Below, one piece after another: positions 1 through 9,700 of a stretch of 64,000 nt of DNA. The notes under the pieces are model-generated. The model did not search any database and was not told the DNA's origin. It saw only the letters and a list, made by a program, of their open reading frames with translations. A program made the position numbers and the translations under genes. This DNA is from Siphonodentalium dalli. Lineage: Eukaryota; Mollusca; Scaphopoda; Gadilida; Siphonodentaliidae. Each line of letters opens with the position of its first letter. Position 1 is the stretch's first letter. The stretch is from positions 51,406,073 through 51,470,072 of the forward strand of contig CP136064.1 in NCBI GenBank assembly GCA_032622095.1, written 5' to 3'.

Positions 1-457
1 TCCGACACCTCCGCAGCCCCTCTCCTGCACCCACTCCCGGACCCTCCCAGGGAGTATAGGCTCTATACAGAGGGGCGCAGTTAGATTTGAGCCCAAATGG
101 AACAGCAAACCCGTCGTGCTCCTCCCGCTCAACATGACACCATATAACGGCCATTACGTGAATTTGCGAACAGGTGTCTGGCGTACTGTTCAGAAACCTA
201 TTCGAAATCCGTCCCTCCCGGAGGCTATAAGTAATTTGACGTGGGGATAGGATAGATGAGCCGCCAATGGTCCAGAACACAAATCCTGCACCCTCTCCAA
301 CAGACATGCAGATTGAGAATTACTGCTAAAACAACGAACTAAATCCCCGACCTCCCCCGTCTATCGTAATGAGATATTTCAATGTTATGTTTACGTTTTG
401 AACTGGGTAATGGTTTCTAATTTCACACACCAGTTCCATATATATATACCAGATATC
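1..457. other. Non-coding, unassigned
   Basis: I see no gene, RNA or repeat here. The first 60 bases are C-rich (cct/cac runs), unlike the AT-rich DNA that follows. No open frame resembles a further exon of the receptor whose first exon lies at 3506-3991 on the minus strand, although that gene would be expected to continue in this direction. Confidence 0.5.
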
Positions 458-622
458 TCATTATAACGACTTAGTTTCTCGTTATAACGACTTAGTTTCA
501 TAACGAGAAAGTTTTTCGTTATAACGAGAAAGTTTCTCGTTATAACGACTTAGTTTCTCGTTATAGCGACTTAGTTTCTCGTTATAACGAGATGCGTATA
601 TATCGTTATAACGAGAAATCGT
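458..622. repeat. Palindromic minisatellite, about 20-21 bp unit
   Basis: The self-complementary core tcgttataacga recurs about seven times at roughly 20-21 bp spacing, joined by 'cttagttt' or 'gagaaagttt'. One unit is shortened (near 500) and one has a base change (ttatagcga near 560). Because the core is its own reverse complement, the tract can fold as a chain of short hairpins. A minus-strand open frame here (repeating SRYNEKL) is a by-product of the 21-bp spacing and is not called as a gene. Confidence 0.85.
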
Positions 623-1935
623 ATACCGCTCAGCAAAAAAAAATAAAAATAAATAAAGAATCAGCATTGCTCTCTTAATTGGGTGGATTGGCATTTGGTG
701 GTAGATCAGTTGTGAAAACGTATTGGGAAAGGAGGTTTGAAACCAAGGACAGTGATTTATAGAGCCTCCATTTGTAACAATAGGTTCGCATTGTCCACAT
801 TCCTGTCAGATTTGGGAGAACATAATAGATCCCTATAAATACATGTATGTGGGTAACTTGATAAAACACATGCGCCAGAAAGACTTATGGACGTCACACA
901 TATTCCCATTTCAGAGACAATACGGGGGACTTTTTTCCAGCCGTTTTTGCAACGTTTAGGGCACGCTACTATCAATATAATATATTCAGTTCCTGAGTTT
1001 TCATATATTATGAAACATTGACATTGGGATATATTTTATGAGAAACAAAATATGATTTAGTATAGCGCGACGTAGTAATCTACACTTACAGTTTGTGTTT
1101 TCGTCTTTAATGCCACATGGCAGTTTGCGCTCCAAATTACATGTATACACCTTACAATATTCGCTTCGATAAATACCTGTACTACCTTTCTACGAGCATT
1201 ATATGTCCAACAAAGACGCACTGAAGTCATAAAAAACTTCTATAAAAAAATAGGACCCCGAGAAAAATCTGTGCAATTTGTATTCATGGGAATTCTGGAA
1301 TCGGAAACGGAAAGAGTTTTAAAAACTTCACTGCTTTCTCTTAGTTTCAAAACTCAAAATTGTGTAAGAAACGTTTCTGAGTGACGAACGCTCCTGATTG
1401 GCTTCCCGTGGCCTAAAGTTGCAATTTTTTACGATGAAAAATATTTAAATGACCTCAAATTTATCGAAAAATATAAACAGTACACGTATTTTCAGCGCTA
1501 TGGCGTCGAATTTGCTCGGAAATATTCCGATAGGTATGTATTTGAGATACTTTGTTCTAAATTATGCATACATCATTTTTGGGTTCGAACGAACCATGTC
1601 CATTTAAAGCCAAACCGTACTGAACTGTGGAATTTTATAGAACACCATGTACCAAAACCATGCCATATATAATACAAGTATGACCCTACAATGAGTTAAC
1701 TTTTGGGCCATTCAGTCGCGAATTTACAGACAAATTTATAGACGAGGGGTATTCTGTATTGTTTCAAACGATTTTGAATAGAGACAAATTTATTCTCCCC
1801 TGATAATATGAGTTATGTATCAAAATGCGGTGCACAACCTCCATATAGCATGCCACATCAGATTCAAACCAACGATGCACTAAATTACGTGGAGGCCTAT
1901 ACTAGAGTTAGATAGGACTTTACACAATATTATGA

Positions 1936-2092
1936 TATACGATGCGACGGTCGGTCTGATACACACCATTTTAATATATCATATACTCAAAGTAACTGAC
2001 CACCTCCATTATACCGCAGTGACATCCGACACCACGGTGAGGTTACCGCTTCAACACTGAGTGTACCGCGGTTGCACCACGATGAATTCGGT
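1936..2092. repeat. Dispersed repeat, copy 1
   Basis: The block 'acgatgcgacggtcggtctg' followed by 'atacacaccatt' and an ACCG-rich patch (2014-2090: many ataccg, caccacgg, taccgcgg words) matches a second block at 2762-2943. The order of the two parts differs between the copies. The family is not recognised. Confidence 0.5.
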
Positions 2093-2761
2093 CCCGGTTC
2101 GTAGGCATGAAAATAAAATGCAGTGATTCTCCTTATAGCTATGGAACTTAAAGGCCTAGATGGCCTTCATTATATGTTACAATTTAGAAATAACAGTTAC
2201 CAAATTATGAACATTTCACCAAGAATATACTAATAGTATAGAATAATGATCATATGAGTGCGTTATTATACACTAAACACACTCTGTGTGAGCCAAGCGT
2301 TTGTTTATAAACAGCACGTAAATAGTGAGCGATATGCAATTTATTCAACACCGTGGCGATTGTTTAGGAAAGTGATTCATGGCGACCCATTCAACACCAA
2401 AATATTGAGATATGAAGGTTAGCGATAGCTATACCGGTATGGTGTAAACAACTTGATGGAATTTTTTAACAAAAAATCAATTAGTGGGGGTCTCCTCGGT
2501 TTTGAGTATTTTGCTTATCACAAACTCTTTGCATACTGTTTGTTTACATAACACAGATTACTAACATGACAATAATATGCCGCATTTTACGGGATATTTA
2601 TGATTGGTATAAGAGCAAATTTTTTTTATAATATGTTAATTCTGTTTATGGCGGTTTTAGCAGAAGTGACTAATTTAACAACAATACCCACCGCCAATGC
2701 TTACCGTATCTTTAACAAGATCCTCATGGACGTATTAATTTCTTCAACTATTGGTGTGACG

Positions 2762-2943
2762 ACCGCGGTATCATAAACGAATGGTACCGTAACTCCACCG
2801 CAGTGACCATTAGGATACCGCTGTAGTTACCGTATACTACCGGTAATACCGTGGTCATTACCGGGGCATCAGCATCAGCATCAATTACTTTGATCAAAGT
2901 GGTACGATGCACGGGTCAGTCTACTATACACCATTATAATATA
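2762..2943. repeat. Dispersed repeat, copy 2
   Basis: The ACCG-rich patch (2762-2880, with 'taccgtaactccaccgcagt') here precedes 'acgatgcacgggtcagtct' and 'atacaccatt' (2905-2934), the reverse of the order in copy 1 at 1936-2092. The degenerate ggta/tacc words could form many weak hairpins. Confidence 0.45.
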
Positions 2944-3499
2944 CGTTTACTTTTGCCTTTTCAAACTCGAAGATTGTCATGGTGCTTTTGGGCATAACAG
3001 AGTGTAGTGATCACGCGATAAACGTTCCCATGTTAAAAATATTAATATCCGTGTTTCGTCAGTGCAGCTATAATAACTAACTAGAATTCGATAAAACTAG
3101 AGTCGCAATGGTCAGGATATTAGAAATTTATAGTTAGTGACGACTTTTGACGACGATAAGACACACGCCAATAATAATAATCTAAACTATAGGCAGACAT
3201 ATTTGAGTATAAGTTTGGTCATTTCTAACCAAATTGAGTCCCTTTCTCTGTCTATGAGATACCATTAATCCTGGGCACCATGTCGGTGATCAACCATACA
3301 CCATACGACAGCGAATAAAGATCAAGTTAAATCAACACGTCAGCCTTCGTCCTTGTCAATACATCAACACACAACGTGAAGTCTGCTGTCACAAGTTTCT
3401 CCTACATCCGCTCCAACTCAAATTTACTCAATTAAAACCGACATGAATAAACTCTAACGACAACCAGCGTCGTCCAAGCATTATTGTTTTGCTGGGCAT

Positions 3500-3511
3500 A
3501 CATACCTGCAC
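3500..3511 (-). other. Candidate splice donor
   Basis: On the minus strand the sequence is tgcag|gtatgt, matching the animal 5' splice-site consensus, exactly after a complete codon (Q162) inside the Cys-loop of the receptor exon. Introns inside the Cys-loop region are common in nicotinic receptor genes. The alternative is coincidence, because gtatgt also codes for the Val-Cys expected at this spot. Confidence 0.55.
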
Positions 3512-3991
3512 ATCAAACGGGAACTTAGATATGTCAATATTACAAGATGTGTGGAAATCGCTCGTGCCACCCCACTGTACCGTTCCATTATGATGAATTT
3601 GTGTTCTGTATCCCGCGGGTTGTAACGTCCGGAACTTTTTAACTTCATTTGTCACTCCTATTCTTGGTATCCATATATTTTCTTCATCCACATGGATGTA
3701 CTGGACATTCTCGTTCAAGTCGGGATCCCACGCAATCTCGTCCAGTTCCCAATTCAAGAAAACCAAACCTATAATCTTCATTTTCTGCTCAGTTGACAAG
3801 ACGTCAGTTAGATCGAGCAAGTAGAAAGTTAGTCCAACTTTAATGACGGTATCTCCCTTCGGAGGAATAAGTGGGTCCGACTCGTTGTAAACATTGCCTC
3901 TTAAATTCCAAATGGCGTTGCCTTTGGCCGAAAAGCCAACTGCATACGAAAAATGAAAAAATAGTAGGAAGCATGGTAGGAACGATATCAT
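3506..3991 (-). CDS. Partial gene: first coding exon of a nicotinic receptor-like (Cys-loop) channel subunit
   Basis: This exon encodes the start of a pentameric ligand-gated ion channel subunit. Residues 1-17 form a hydrophobic signal peptide. Residues 18-162 are most of the extracellular ligand-binding domain: W81 and W88 in an N-W-E-L-D-x-x-x-W-D-P stretch, IWIPRIGV at 106-113 (loop A region), and the first Cys-loop cysteine C150 followed by FPFDVQ. At 3505/3506 the minus strand reads cag|gtatgt, a consensus splice donor in phase 0, where I place the exon end. Without splicing the frame continues V-C and reaches a stop at 3428, the added tail showing no family resemblance. The read-through Cys falls exactly 14 residues after C150, so the exon end is not certain. 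No later exons are visible, so the gene is incomplete here or is a fragment. It is clearly diverged from the two intact receptors downstream. Confidence 0.75.
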
Positions 3992-4522
3992 TGCTAGCTT
4001 GACACAAATGATGCCTGTGCGATACAGACCATATTAGGTGACGGTGATTGGAGTGATGAAGCGTTTTGGGCTATTACACTGATGTGAGTGGATAAATCTA
4101 ATCAGTCTAGATATTATGGAAAGCAGGTATGTATTACTATCAGCAAATTACTTCAAGTCCCATGTGGACAACATATCTGGATTAACAATACGGATTTTCA
4201 ATTGCGTGAGTTCGCCCATCAATGACCATGAAATTTAGAACAAACGAGACCAAATTAGTCGCCCAGCCGATAAAGAAATTAATTACCTGAAACCAGTAAA
4301 TCTAATGGAACTAAATCTTTTGGAACAGTCGCCCGACGACAGGGAATTATATTGGTGGTATAAAAGTTGGCTTAGTGATTAGTTATAGAATATGACGGAG
4401 AAGAAACAAGTCGATTGCTTGTAGGGTGTGACTTAAATTGTAGATTGTACGGAGAGGGGGGGGGGGTAAATGTTCTTGAAGGAGGGTACCCCGGGTGGGT
4501 GGGTATTCGAAACCGCCAAAAC
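3992..4522. other. Upstream region of the minus-strand receptor exon, otherwise unassigned
   Basis: This would be the 5' flank of the receptor exon at 3506-3991. I see no convincing TATA box or initiator and no other gene. An 11-base G run lies at 4456-4466. Open frames at 4372-4584 come from low-complexity proline/glycine codons around that G run and are not called. Confidence 0.4.
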
Positions 4523-4816
4523 ACATATGTGACCCCCCATATCAAATCGAGTCGTAAGTCGGGATTTTTTTTACCCTGTGCCAATGCATTCTCTTATATA
4601 TGCGAGTCGACCATAGGTCGGTCGCCTCGCATATATAATAGAATGCATTGGCCTAACAATTTTTTATCATTTTTTAAAAATAAATGTTTCTTACAATTTT
4701 TAGGACATAAAATAAAAAACATCCATTACCCTGCAGGGAGCCCCACACATATATAGAAGCACATAGAAGAGTGTCGTCTGCTCATGTTTGTCTGGGGTCT
4801 GTATTGGTGAAATTAA
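4523..4816 (+). mobile_element. Hairpin-bearing inverted-repeat element, copy 1 (3'-truncated)
   Basis: From 'gtgacc' with 'ccatatcaaatcgagtcg' at the left end this copy follows the full copy at 5799-6240: T-run, 'taccctgtgccaatgcatt', a 73-bp hairpin (4580-4652, 27-bp arms with one mismatch), 'cctgcagggagccccacac', then 'gtcgtctgctcatgtttgtc'. It stops near 4816, before the second, inverted hairpin present in the full copy. No coding sequence belongs to it, so it is a non-autonomous element. Confidence 0.7.
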
Positions 4817-5005
4817 AATTGGGATCAGGTTAGGGGGCAAATATCAAGCCCAACATACATATATGGTATAATATTTGGGACTTGCAAACATTTTTGACAG
4901 CCCTCCCGGAGCCAATATTTTTTGTAGTCCCGTATTTCACCTGTTATGTTTTGATATAAGTTTATTTTTATATATATTTCTTATATGTCAATTCTAGTCA
5001 ATTGT

Positions 5006-5077
5006 GGGGGGGGGGGGGGGGTGGACATTTATAGTAGTTTGCAAGATATTGAGTATTTGGGGGGGGGGTGGACATTT
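5006..5077. repeat. Paired poly-G tracts
   Basis: A 16-base G run (5006-5021) and a 10-base G run (5059-5068) are each followed by 'tggacattt', so this is a short direct duplication containing poly-G. Such tracts recur across the window. Confidence 0.8.
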
Positions 5078-5189
5078 TTAAGAGATAAAATTAATTGAAA
5101 TGAAACCCCAAGCTGGCCCATGAAAACCCTAGTCCTTAAAGGGGGGCCTTAGTTTGAAAACTTGGGGGATTTGTGGCATCTTTTGGACG

Positions 5190-5225
5190 CTCTCTGTCGC
5201 CGGTAAATTCACCGGCGTCAGAGAG
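5190..5225. repeat. Short hairpin (15-bp arms)
   Basis: ctctctgtcgccggt (5190-5204) and accggcgtcagagag (5211-5225) are inverted copies with one mismatch around a 6-base loop. This is a GC-rich stem in AT-rich DNA. Its role is unknown. It lies in a 1-kb stretch (4817-5798) where I otherwise see no gene; the open frames of 64-75 codons at 5129-5367 show no family resemblance. Confidence 0.6.
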
Positions 5226-5798
5226 GTCAAGGCCAGAGCCCGATTTCCCGCCTCACTTTGATACAGACCATGACAGCTACAGTACACGCATAGAAATGAT
5301 ACGACAAGAAACACATCTATTTGTATTATATTATTATCTATATGATATGCTTGCATTTACCTTATAAGCTATAAGCCAGACTACAAGCGGACCCTCTATA
5401 AAACGTATGTCACTTTTTATCTCCAGACGTACATTTTTCAGCATTATTATTTGAGGATATCTGAGACTGGGGACTCCATATAAATACACAAGGCCGAATG
5501 CCAAATACTATTCTTCCTCAAAGTCTTCCCATGTTATTAACATGATATGTATCATGCGTGTGATTGTATTAACATCATATGTGTCATGTGTGTGATTGAA
5601 ATGAAGATTGTTTAATTCTGATTCTGAATCTGGATAGCGCAATACAATTTCTCAACGAAGTATTTTTTCTCTTACATGCCACGGATATCCACTATCTGAT
5701 CATATCATGTTGTATATTCCATTCTGCGATCAAGTATCACGTAAAATTTCTGCTCAAGAATAAAATTTATATTATCGTGAGCTTATGCAGAATTACAC

Positions 5799-6240
5799 TC
5801 ATACGTGACCCGCCATATCAAATCCAGTCGCAAGTCGGGATTTTTTTACCCTGTGCCAATGCATTCTCTTATATATGCGAGTCGACCATAGGTCGCCTCG
5901 CATATATAAGAGAATGCATTGGCCTAACAATTTTTTTTATCATTTTTTTTACATAAAATAAAAAACATCCATTACCCTGCAGGGAGCCCCACACATATAT
6001 AGAAGCATATAGAAGAGTGTCGTCTGCTCATGTTTGTCTGGGGCTCTGTATGGGTGAAATTATAAAATTGTTAAAGAATACAAGAAAAAATTATTAAAAT
6101 TGTAAAAAATTGTTAGGCCAATGCATTCTCTTATATATGCGAGGCGACCTATGGTCGACTCGCATATATAAGAGAATGCATTGGCACAGGGTAAAAAAAT
6201 CCCGACTTACGACTGGATTGATATGGCGGGTCTCATATGT
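5799..6240 (+). mobile_element. Hairpin-bearing inverted-repeat element, copy 2 (complete)
   Basis: The element runs from 'gacccgccatatcaaatcca' (5807) to the inverted 'gatatggcgggtc' (ending 6232). The two ends are inverted repeats of more than 100 bp, each ending inwards in the same 69-bp near-perfect palindrome (5855-5923 and 6117-6185). The middle (about 5940-6110) is AT-rich with 'cctgcagggagccccacac'. Immediately outside are tcatacgt (5799-5806) and tcatatgt (6233-6240), a possible 8-bp target duplication with one mismatch. Since copy 1 has acatatgt at the same place, these bases may instead belong to the terminal repeat. No transposase is encoded; superfamily unassigned. Confidence 0.75.
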
Positions 6241-7120
6241 CGACGTTTTAATATTCTAGTTTGGTATTTAATTAAAGATGGTCTGTCTTTTCCTATAATA
6301 CATTTTGTTTTATAGTTTCCTGTGTATAGCATAATAAATATGAATTGAAATGACCCATGTCCGGAAACGCTTCTAGTTATTATTTCGAATTTTTTGGTAT
6401 AATATAAATATAATCAATTTGGGTCACTCTCTTCCGAGCGTAGCATACGGGACAATTGTATCAAAAATAGTAACGAAATTATCGCAATTGATTATCGCAT
6501 TATATAAGAAAACATCGATATAAAATCGATAATAATTGATAGAAGCGTTTCCGCAAATGTCCTCAGCTCAAATTTGTTATTTCATACCCGGAAACTTTAT
6601 AACACGGTTTTATGATGAGATGGACCATCTTTAAGAGTTGACTCCCGCGTGTAATTATGTTAATTAAGATATAAAAAAGCACAAATAAAACCTGTGTAAT
6701 AGTTTTAAATAAACCTTAACCCTAGCTATGCTAAATACTTAAATTTCTCGAAGGTACCTAGTCAAATACGCTAATAGAACAGCTGAGTAGAGCATAAATC
6801 ATACTTTTTAGTATGTACTAACAGTTTTAACAATATTAAAAGCTTTCAAAAGTCAAACTAAACTAACGTAGCTCTTTCCATGTACAACTGAATATAATAT
6901 TCTAATTCAACGAAAAACACCGGGGACTTTAAAAATCTTGTAAACATGGTAATCAGTGATTGATGAATCACCATTGCGACCGTATGCGTTGATGGTAGAA
7001 GATGAACCGATACACAACTCGGGAAACGTTTATCAATTATGGGTCAATCTTGAATCTACCCATTGATCTACCTTGACAAAATGTTGGAGGTGATATCCGA
7101 CATATATTGATGTTTTGCAT
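6241..7120. other. Non-coding, unassigned
   Basis: AT-rich DNA with no open frame of note and no repeat I could match elsewhere in the window. Confidence 0.5.
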
Positions 7121-7359
7121 TTAAAGGCACGTGAGTCCTTAGTTGTCGAAAATATTCATATTTGTTCTAATCACCGTAAACAGAAAAAACTTTAAAACGC
7201 ATACAGTTTCGTTCATATATACCATGACCATCACGTAAACAGCATGTTATCATAAAGACCTACTATATTGTACATAAGCAAGAGCCTGATTGTGTTACAG
7301 AAGACAGCACAATGCTACTGGATAATCACACACAAATGTCATAAACGCTCTTTATTTAT
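7121..7359 (-). mobile_element. TTAA-bounded inverted-repeat element, truncated copy
   Basis: It starts with TTAAAGGCACGTGAGTCC and matches, in inverted orientation, the right-hand half of the complete copy that follows at 7360-7867 (through 'gttgtcgaaaatattcat', 'agcaagagcctgattgtg', 'ataaacgctctttatt'). It also matches in direct orientation the first half of the copy at 35522-36025. It ends abruptly where the complete copy begins, so the two lie head to head and create a roughly 235-bp inverted repeat. Confidence 0.75.
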
Positions 7360-7867
7360 TTAAAGGTACGGTTGGCCTTGGCGGTGGGTGTCCTGTGAAA
7401 ATATTTCCACCCGTCAAAAACCGCCACAAACAGAAAGAACGTCAAAATGTAGACAGACTTTGTCCATATACAAATAAGAAATATCTCATAAACAGTATGT
7501 TATTGTCAAATGTTTGACCATTGTTATGTAAACAAAAGCATAAACAGTTACTGTTCTGGTGTTTATATTATGATGGTAAACATAAATAGCGTTCTTTATT
7601 GGCGAATTCCTGATATGGAACTAATAAAGAGCGTTTATGCCATTTGTGTGTGATCAGCCAGTAGCATTGTGCTGTCTTCTCACTCTTCTGTATCACAATC
7701 AGGCTCTTGCTTATGTAAAATATAGTAGGTATTTATGATAACATGCTGTTTACGTGATGGTCATGGTATATATGAACGAAACTGTATGCGTTTTAATGTT
7801 TTTTCTGTTTACGGTGATTAGAACAAATATGAATATTTTCGACAACTAAGGCATCACGTGCCTTTAA
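7360..7867 (-). mobile_element. TTAA-bounded inverted-repeat element, complete copy (about 508 bp)
   Basis: Both ends are TTAA (7360-7363 and 7864-7867). The left end reads TTAAAGGTACGGTTGGCCTT and the right end, reversed, TTAAAGGCACGTGATGCCTT, giving imperfect terminal inverted repeats of about 20 bp. The whole element is the reverse complement of the copy at 35522-36025. TTAA ends are the hallmark of piggyBac-type insertion, so I infer a non-autonomous piggyBac-like MITE. No open frame inside is credible. Confidence 0.75.
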
Positions 7868-8627
7868 GGTACACTGTTAAGGTACACATAAACTGATATG
7901 CCTTACATGTATTGGATATCGAGATATGAAATAAAACTGCAACACCTTTCGGGACGTTCAAATTATTAACAATCAAAATGCTGTAAATGTGTTGATCAAT
8001 TCTGTTCAAATAATTATACCGGTTTTGTCGAGATGACGGTGTATTATCACGGTGGTTGCCAGGAAACGTTAGACCATTAGCAGTGTCATCAAGATAGCAC
8101 TTATCACTTCAGAATAGCATACCAACCGTATCCAGGTAGGTTCGATCCATATTTGCACAAATACACGGAACTCTACACAGCAAATAGTTACAATTATAGA
8201 TCAAACACAACACCTTTCGTCCTGTAATGGAGTTATTAAAACAAGCGCCTAACAGTTATCGAAGCATGTAGAACATCTCAGTTAAAGTGGCGATGATGTG
8301 ACCAATGTTCGCAATAAAATACCATGACCCCATCATATATATACTTGCATGTTACTATGACGTCGGGAAACGAATATATACGTGAATTGAAAACAAATCG
8401 TTCTACTTCTTTGTGCAAATTAAAATTATATGGAAAAACAGTGAATGCCGTAGCCTGAATTTAGGCCTCCTCTTTTGTCACGATATGACCTTAGCGGTTG
8501 AAAGTGACATTAATCGACTAACTAGCCAAGGGTATGTCACATGGTATGCCAGCTAGCGTCTAAAATGAAGTCAGCTATAGGGTACAACTGTTATGAGTTT
8601 CGTGTTCAGGTAATTGATTGAGATAGT
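7868..8627. other. Non-coding, unassigned
   Basis: No gene or RNA recognised. A second 'gttaaggtacac' right after the element end (7876-7887) echoes its terminal 'ttaaggtacac'. Confidence 0.45.
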
Positions 8628-8716
8628 AGCGAGTTTGCGATTTCAAACGGGTACGGGTACCGGTACGGGTACTGGTAGCTACACGTACCGGTACACGTTT
8701 TGAAATCGCAAACTCT
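8627..8716. repeat. Hairpin with GGTACC-rich core
   Basis: gagtttgcgatttcaaa (8631-8647) is repeated exactly in inverted form at 8699-8715. Between them is a run of gggtac/ggtacc words that are themselves self-complementary. The outer half (tagcgagtttgcga) reappears inverted at 11213-11226. The minus-strand frame at 8575-8880 translating this run into V-R-V-A-T-S-T-R-T-G repeats is not a gene. Confidence 0.7.
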
Positions 8717-9098
8717 TTTACGGGTAGAATTAAGCATATCGACGGGTAGTGTATGGTGAGCCAATTGCAGCACAATATATATGATATAGAGAAATTGTTA
8801 TCCGCATTCGCTTTCTTGGCCGACGTTATACTTACTGTTATGGTTATATGATGGACATCTGCGTGGATAATGGATTGCATTAACCAGGGACGAGGCGAAA
8901 GTGGAAGGGGTTGGCGTCTTTCTTTGACTCATTTTGGTAACATTTTCAATAATTAGCTTTCATAAGTAATTTCCCAGACCGTTCGAGTGTCGTCTAGAAC
9001 AGATGGAATTTTCTGACTGAGAAAATATGTTATGATATCACAAATATACAATTACGCTAATTTAATAATCCAACCATTATTCGGTGTAAAATGTGTTG
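8717..9098. other. Non-coding, unassigned
   Basis: Nothing recognisable; no repeat matched elsewhere. Confidence 0.4.
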
Positions 9099-9283
9099 GT
9101 TTAGACCCAGGGTCCAAGAATGTCCTACATGCATGCACTTTTAGTCAGATATAAGACCGAAATTGCCCCTTATATTAGTTGGGGAATATTTAGTCATATA
9201 ACTGGTAATGGGTTGGAATCTTTCGAAGGGTCGGGCAAGGGAATATTCATCCAAAGAACTTGGATATTTGTCTGGGTCTAAAC
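9099..9283. mobile_element. Possible small inverted-repeat element
   Basis: gtttagacccag (9099-9110) and ctgggtctaaac (9272-9283) are perfect 12-bp inverted repeats 185 bp apart end to end. The interior has no open frame. The length and structure fit a MITE, but I found no second copy in the window and no clear target duplication, so this could be chance or an old hairpin. Confidence 0.35.
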
Positions 9284-9700
9284 CCGGATGTAGGTAGAAC
9301 AAGAGCTACACTGGGCGTGCAAAATACCCCCTCTCTTGGGTCGGCGGAAACTGGTCAAAAAGGGGCATAACTCTGGTAAAAATTGGCGGACGGAACTCAA
9401 ATTTGAACTTGACCTGTGTTTTGGTGGGAGAAAGTAATATACCAAATTATCATTGAATCCGATAAGCTCTAGTAAAGTTATCATCCGGACAACAAATTTC
9501 AAGGATTTTCTAAGTAAAAAAACGTCAAATAAGGGGCATAACTCCGGTGAAAATTGGCGGGCGGAACCCAAATTCGAACTTGAACTTACTTTTCGGCTAG
9601 TAAACCCACATACCAAATTTTATTGAATTTGGTTCACTCTAACTAAAGTTATCATCCGGAAACCAGGTTAACGGACGGACGGACTAATACTATAATGCGG
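9284..9700. repeat. Tandem repeat, about 171-bp unit ('ggggcataactc' family), two copies
   Basis: Units begin at 'aggggcataactctggt' (9361) and 'aggggcataactccggt' (9532), followed by 'aaaattggcgg[ag]cggaac', 'tcaaat(t)tgaacttg', 'taccaaatt' and 'agttatcatccggac'. The array ends with acggacggacggac, as do related arrays at 25.5-26.1 kb. The phrase also occurs inside the 1,242-bp satellite unit (ggccataactctgg at 42426). I associate this repeat type with mollusc genomes. Confidence 0.7.

Larger units (their letters stand above)
623..3427. other. Non-coding region with dispersed repeat fragments
   Basis: No open frame resembles a protein family. This is where later exons of the minus-strand receptor gene (first exon 3506-3991) would be expected. 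I found nothing like membrane helices M1-M4 (no R-R-x-x-x-Y...P, no G-E-[KR] pore start), so those exons are short, lie beyond the window, or are lost. Two ACCG-rich patches at 2014-2090 and 2762-2880 belong to the repeat pair annotated separately. Confidence 0.5.

Noticed and set aside
482-694. 70-codon frame with repeated SRYNEKL
   Set aside because: Translation of the palindromic minisatellite.
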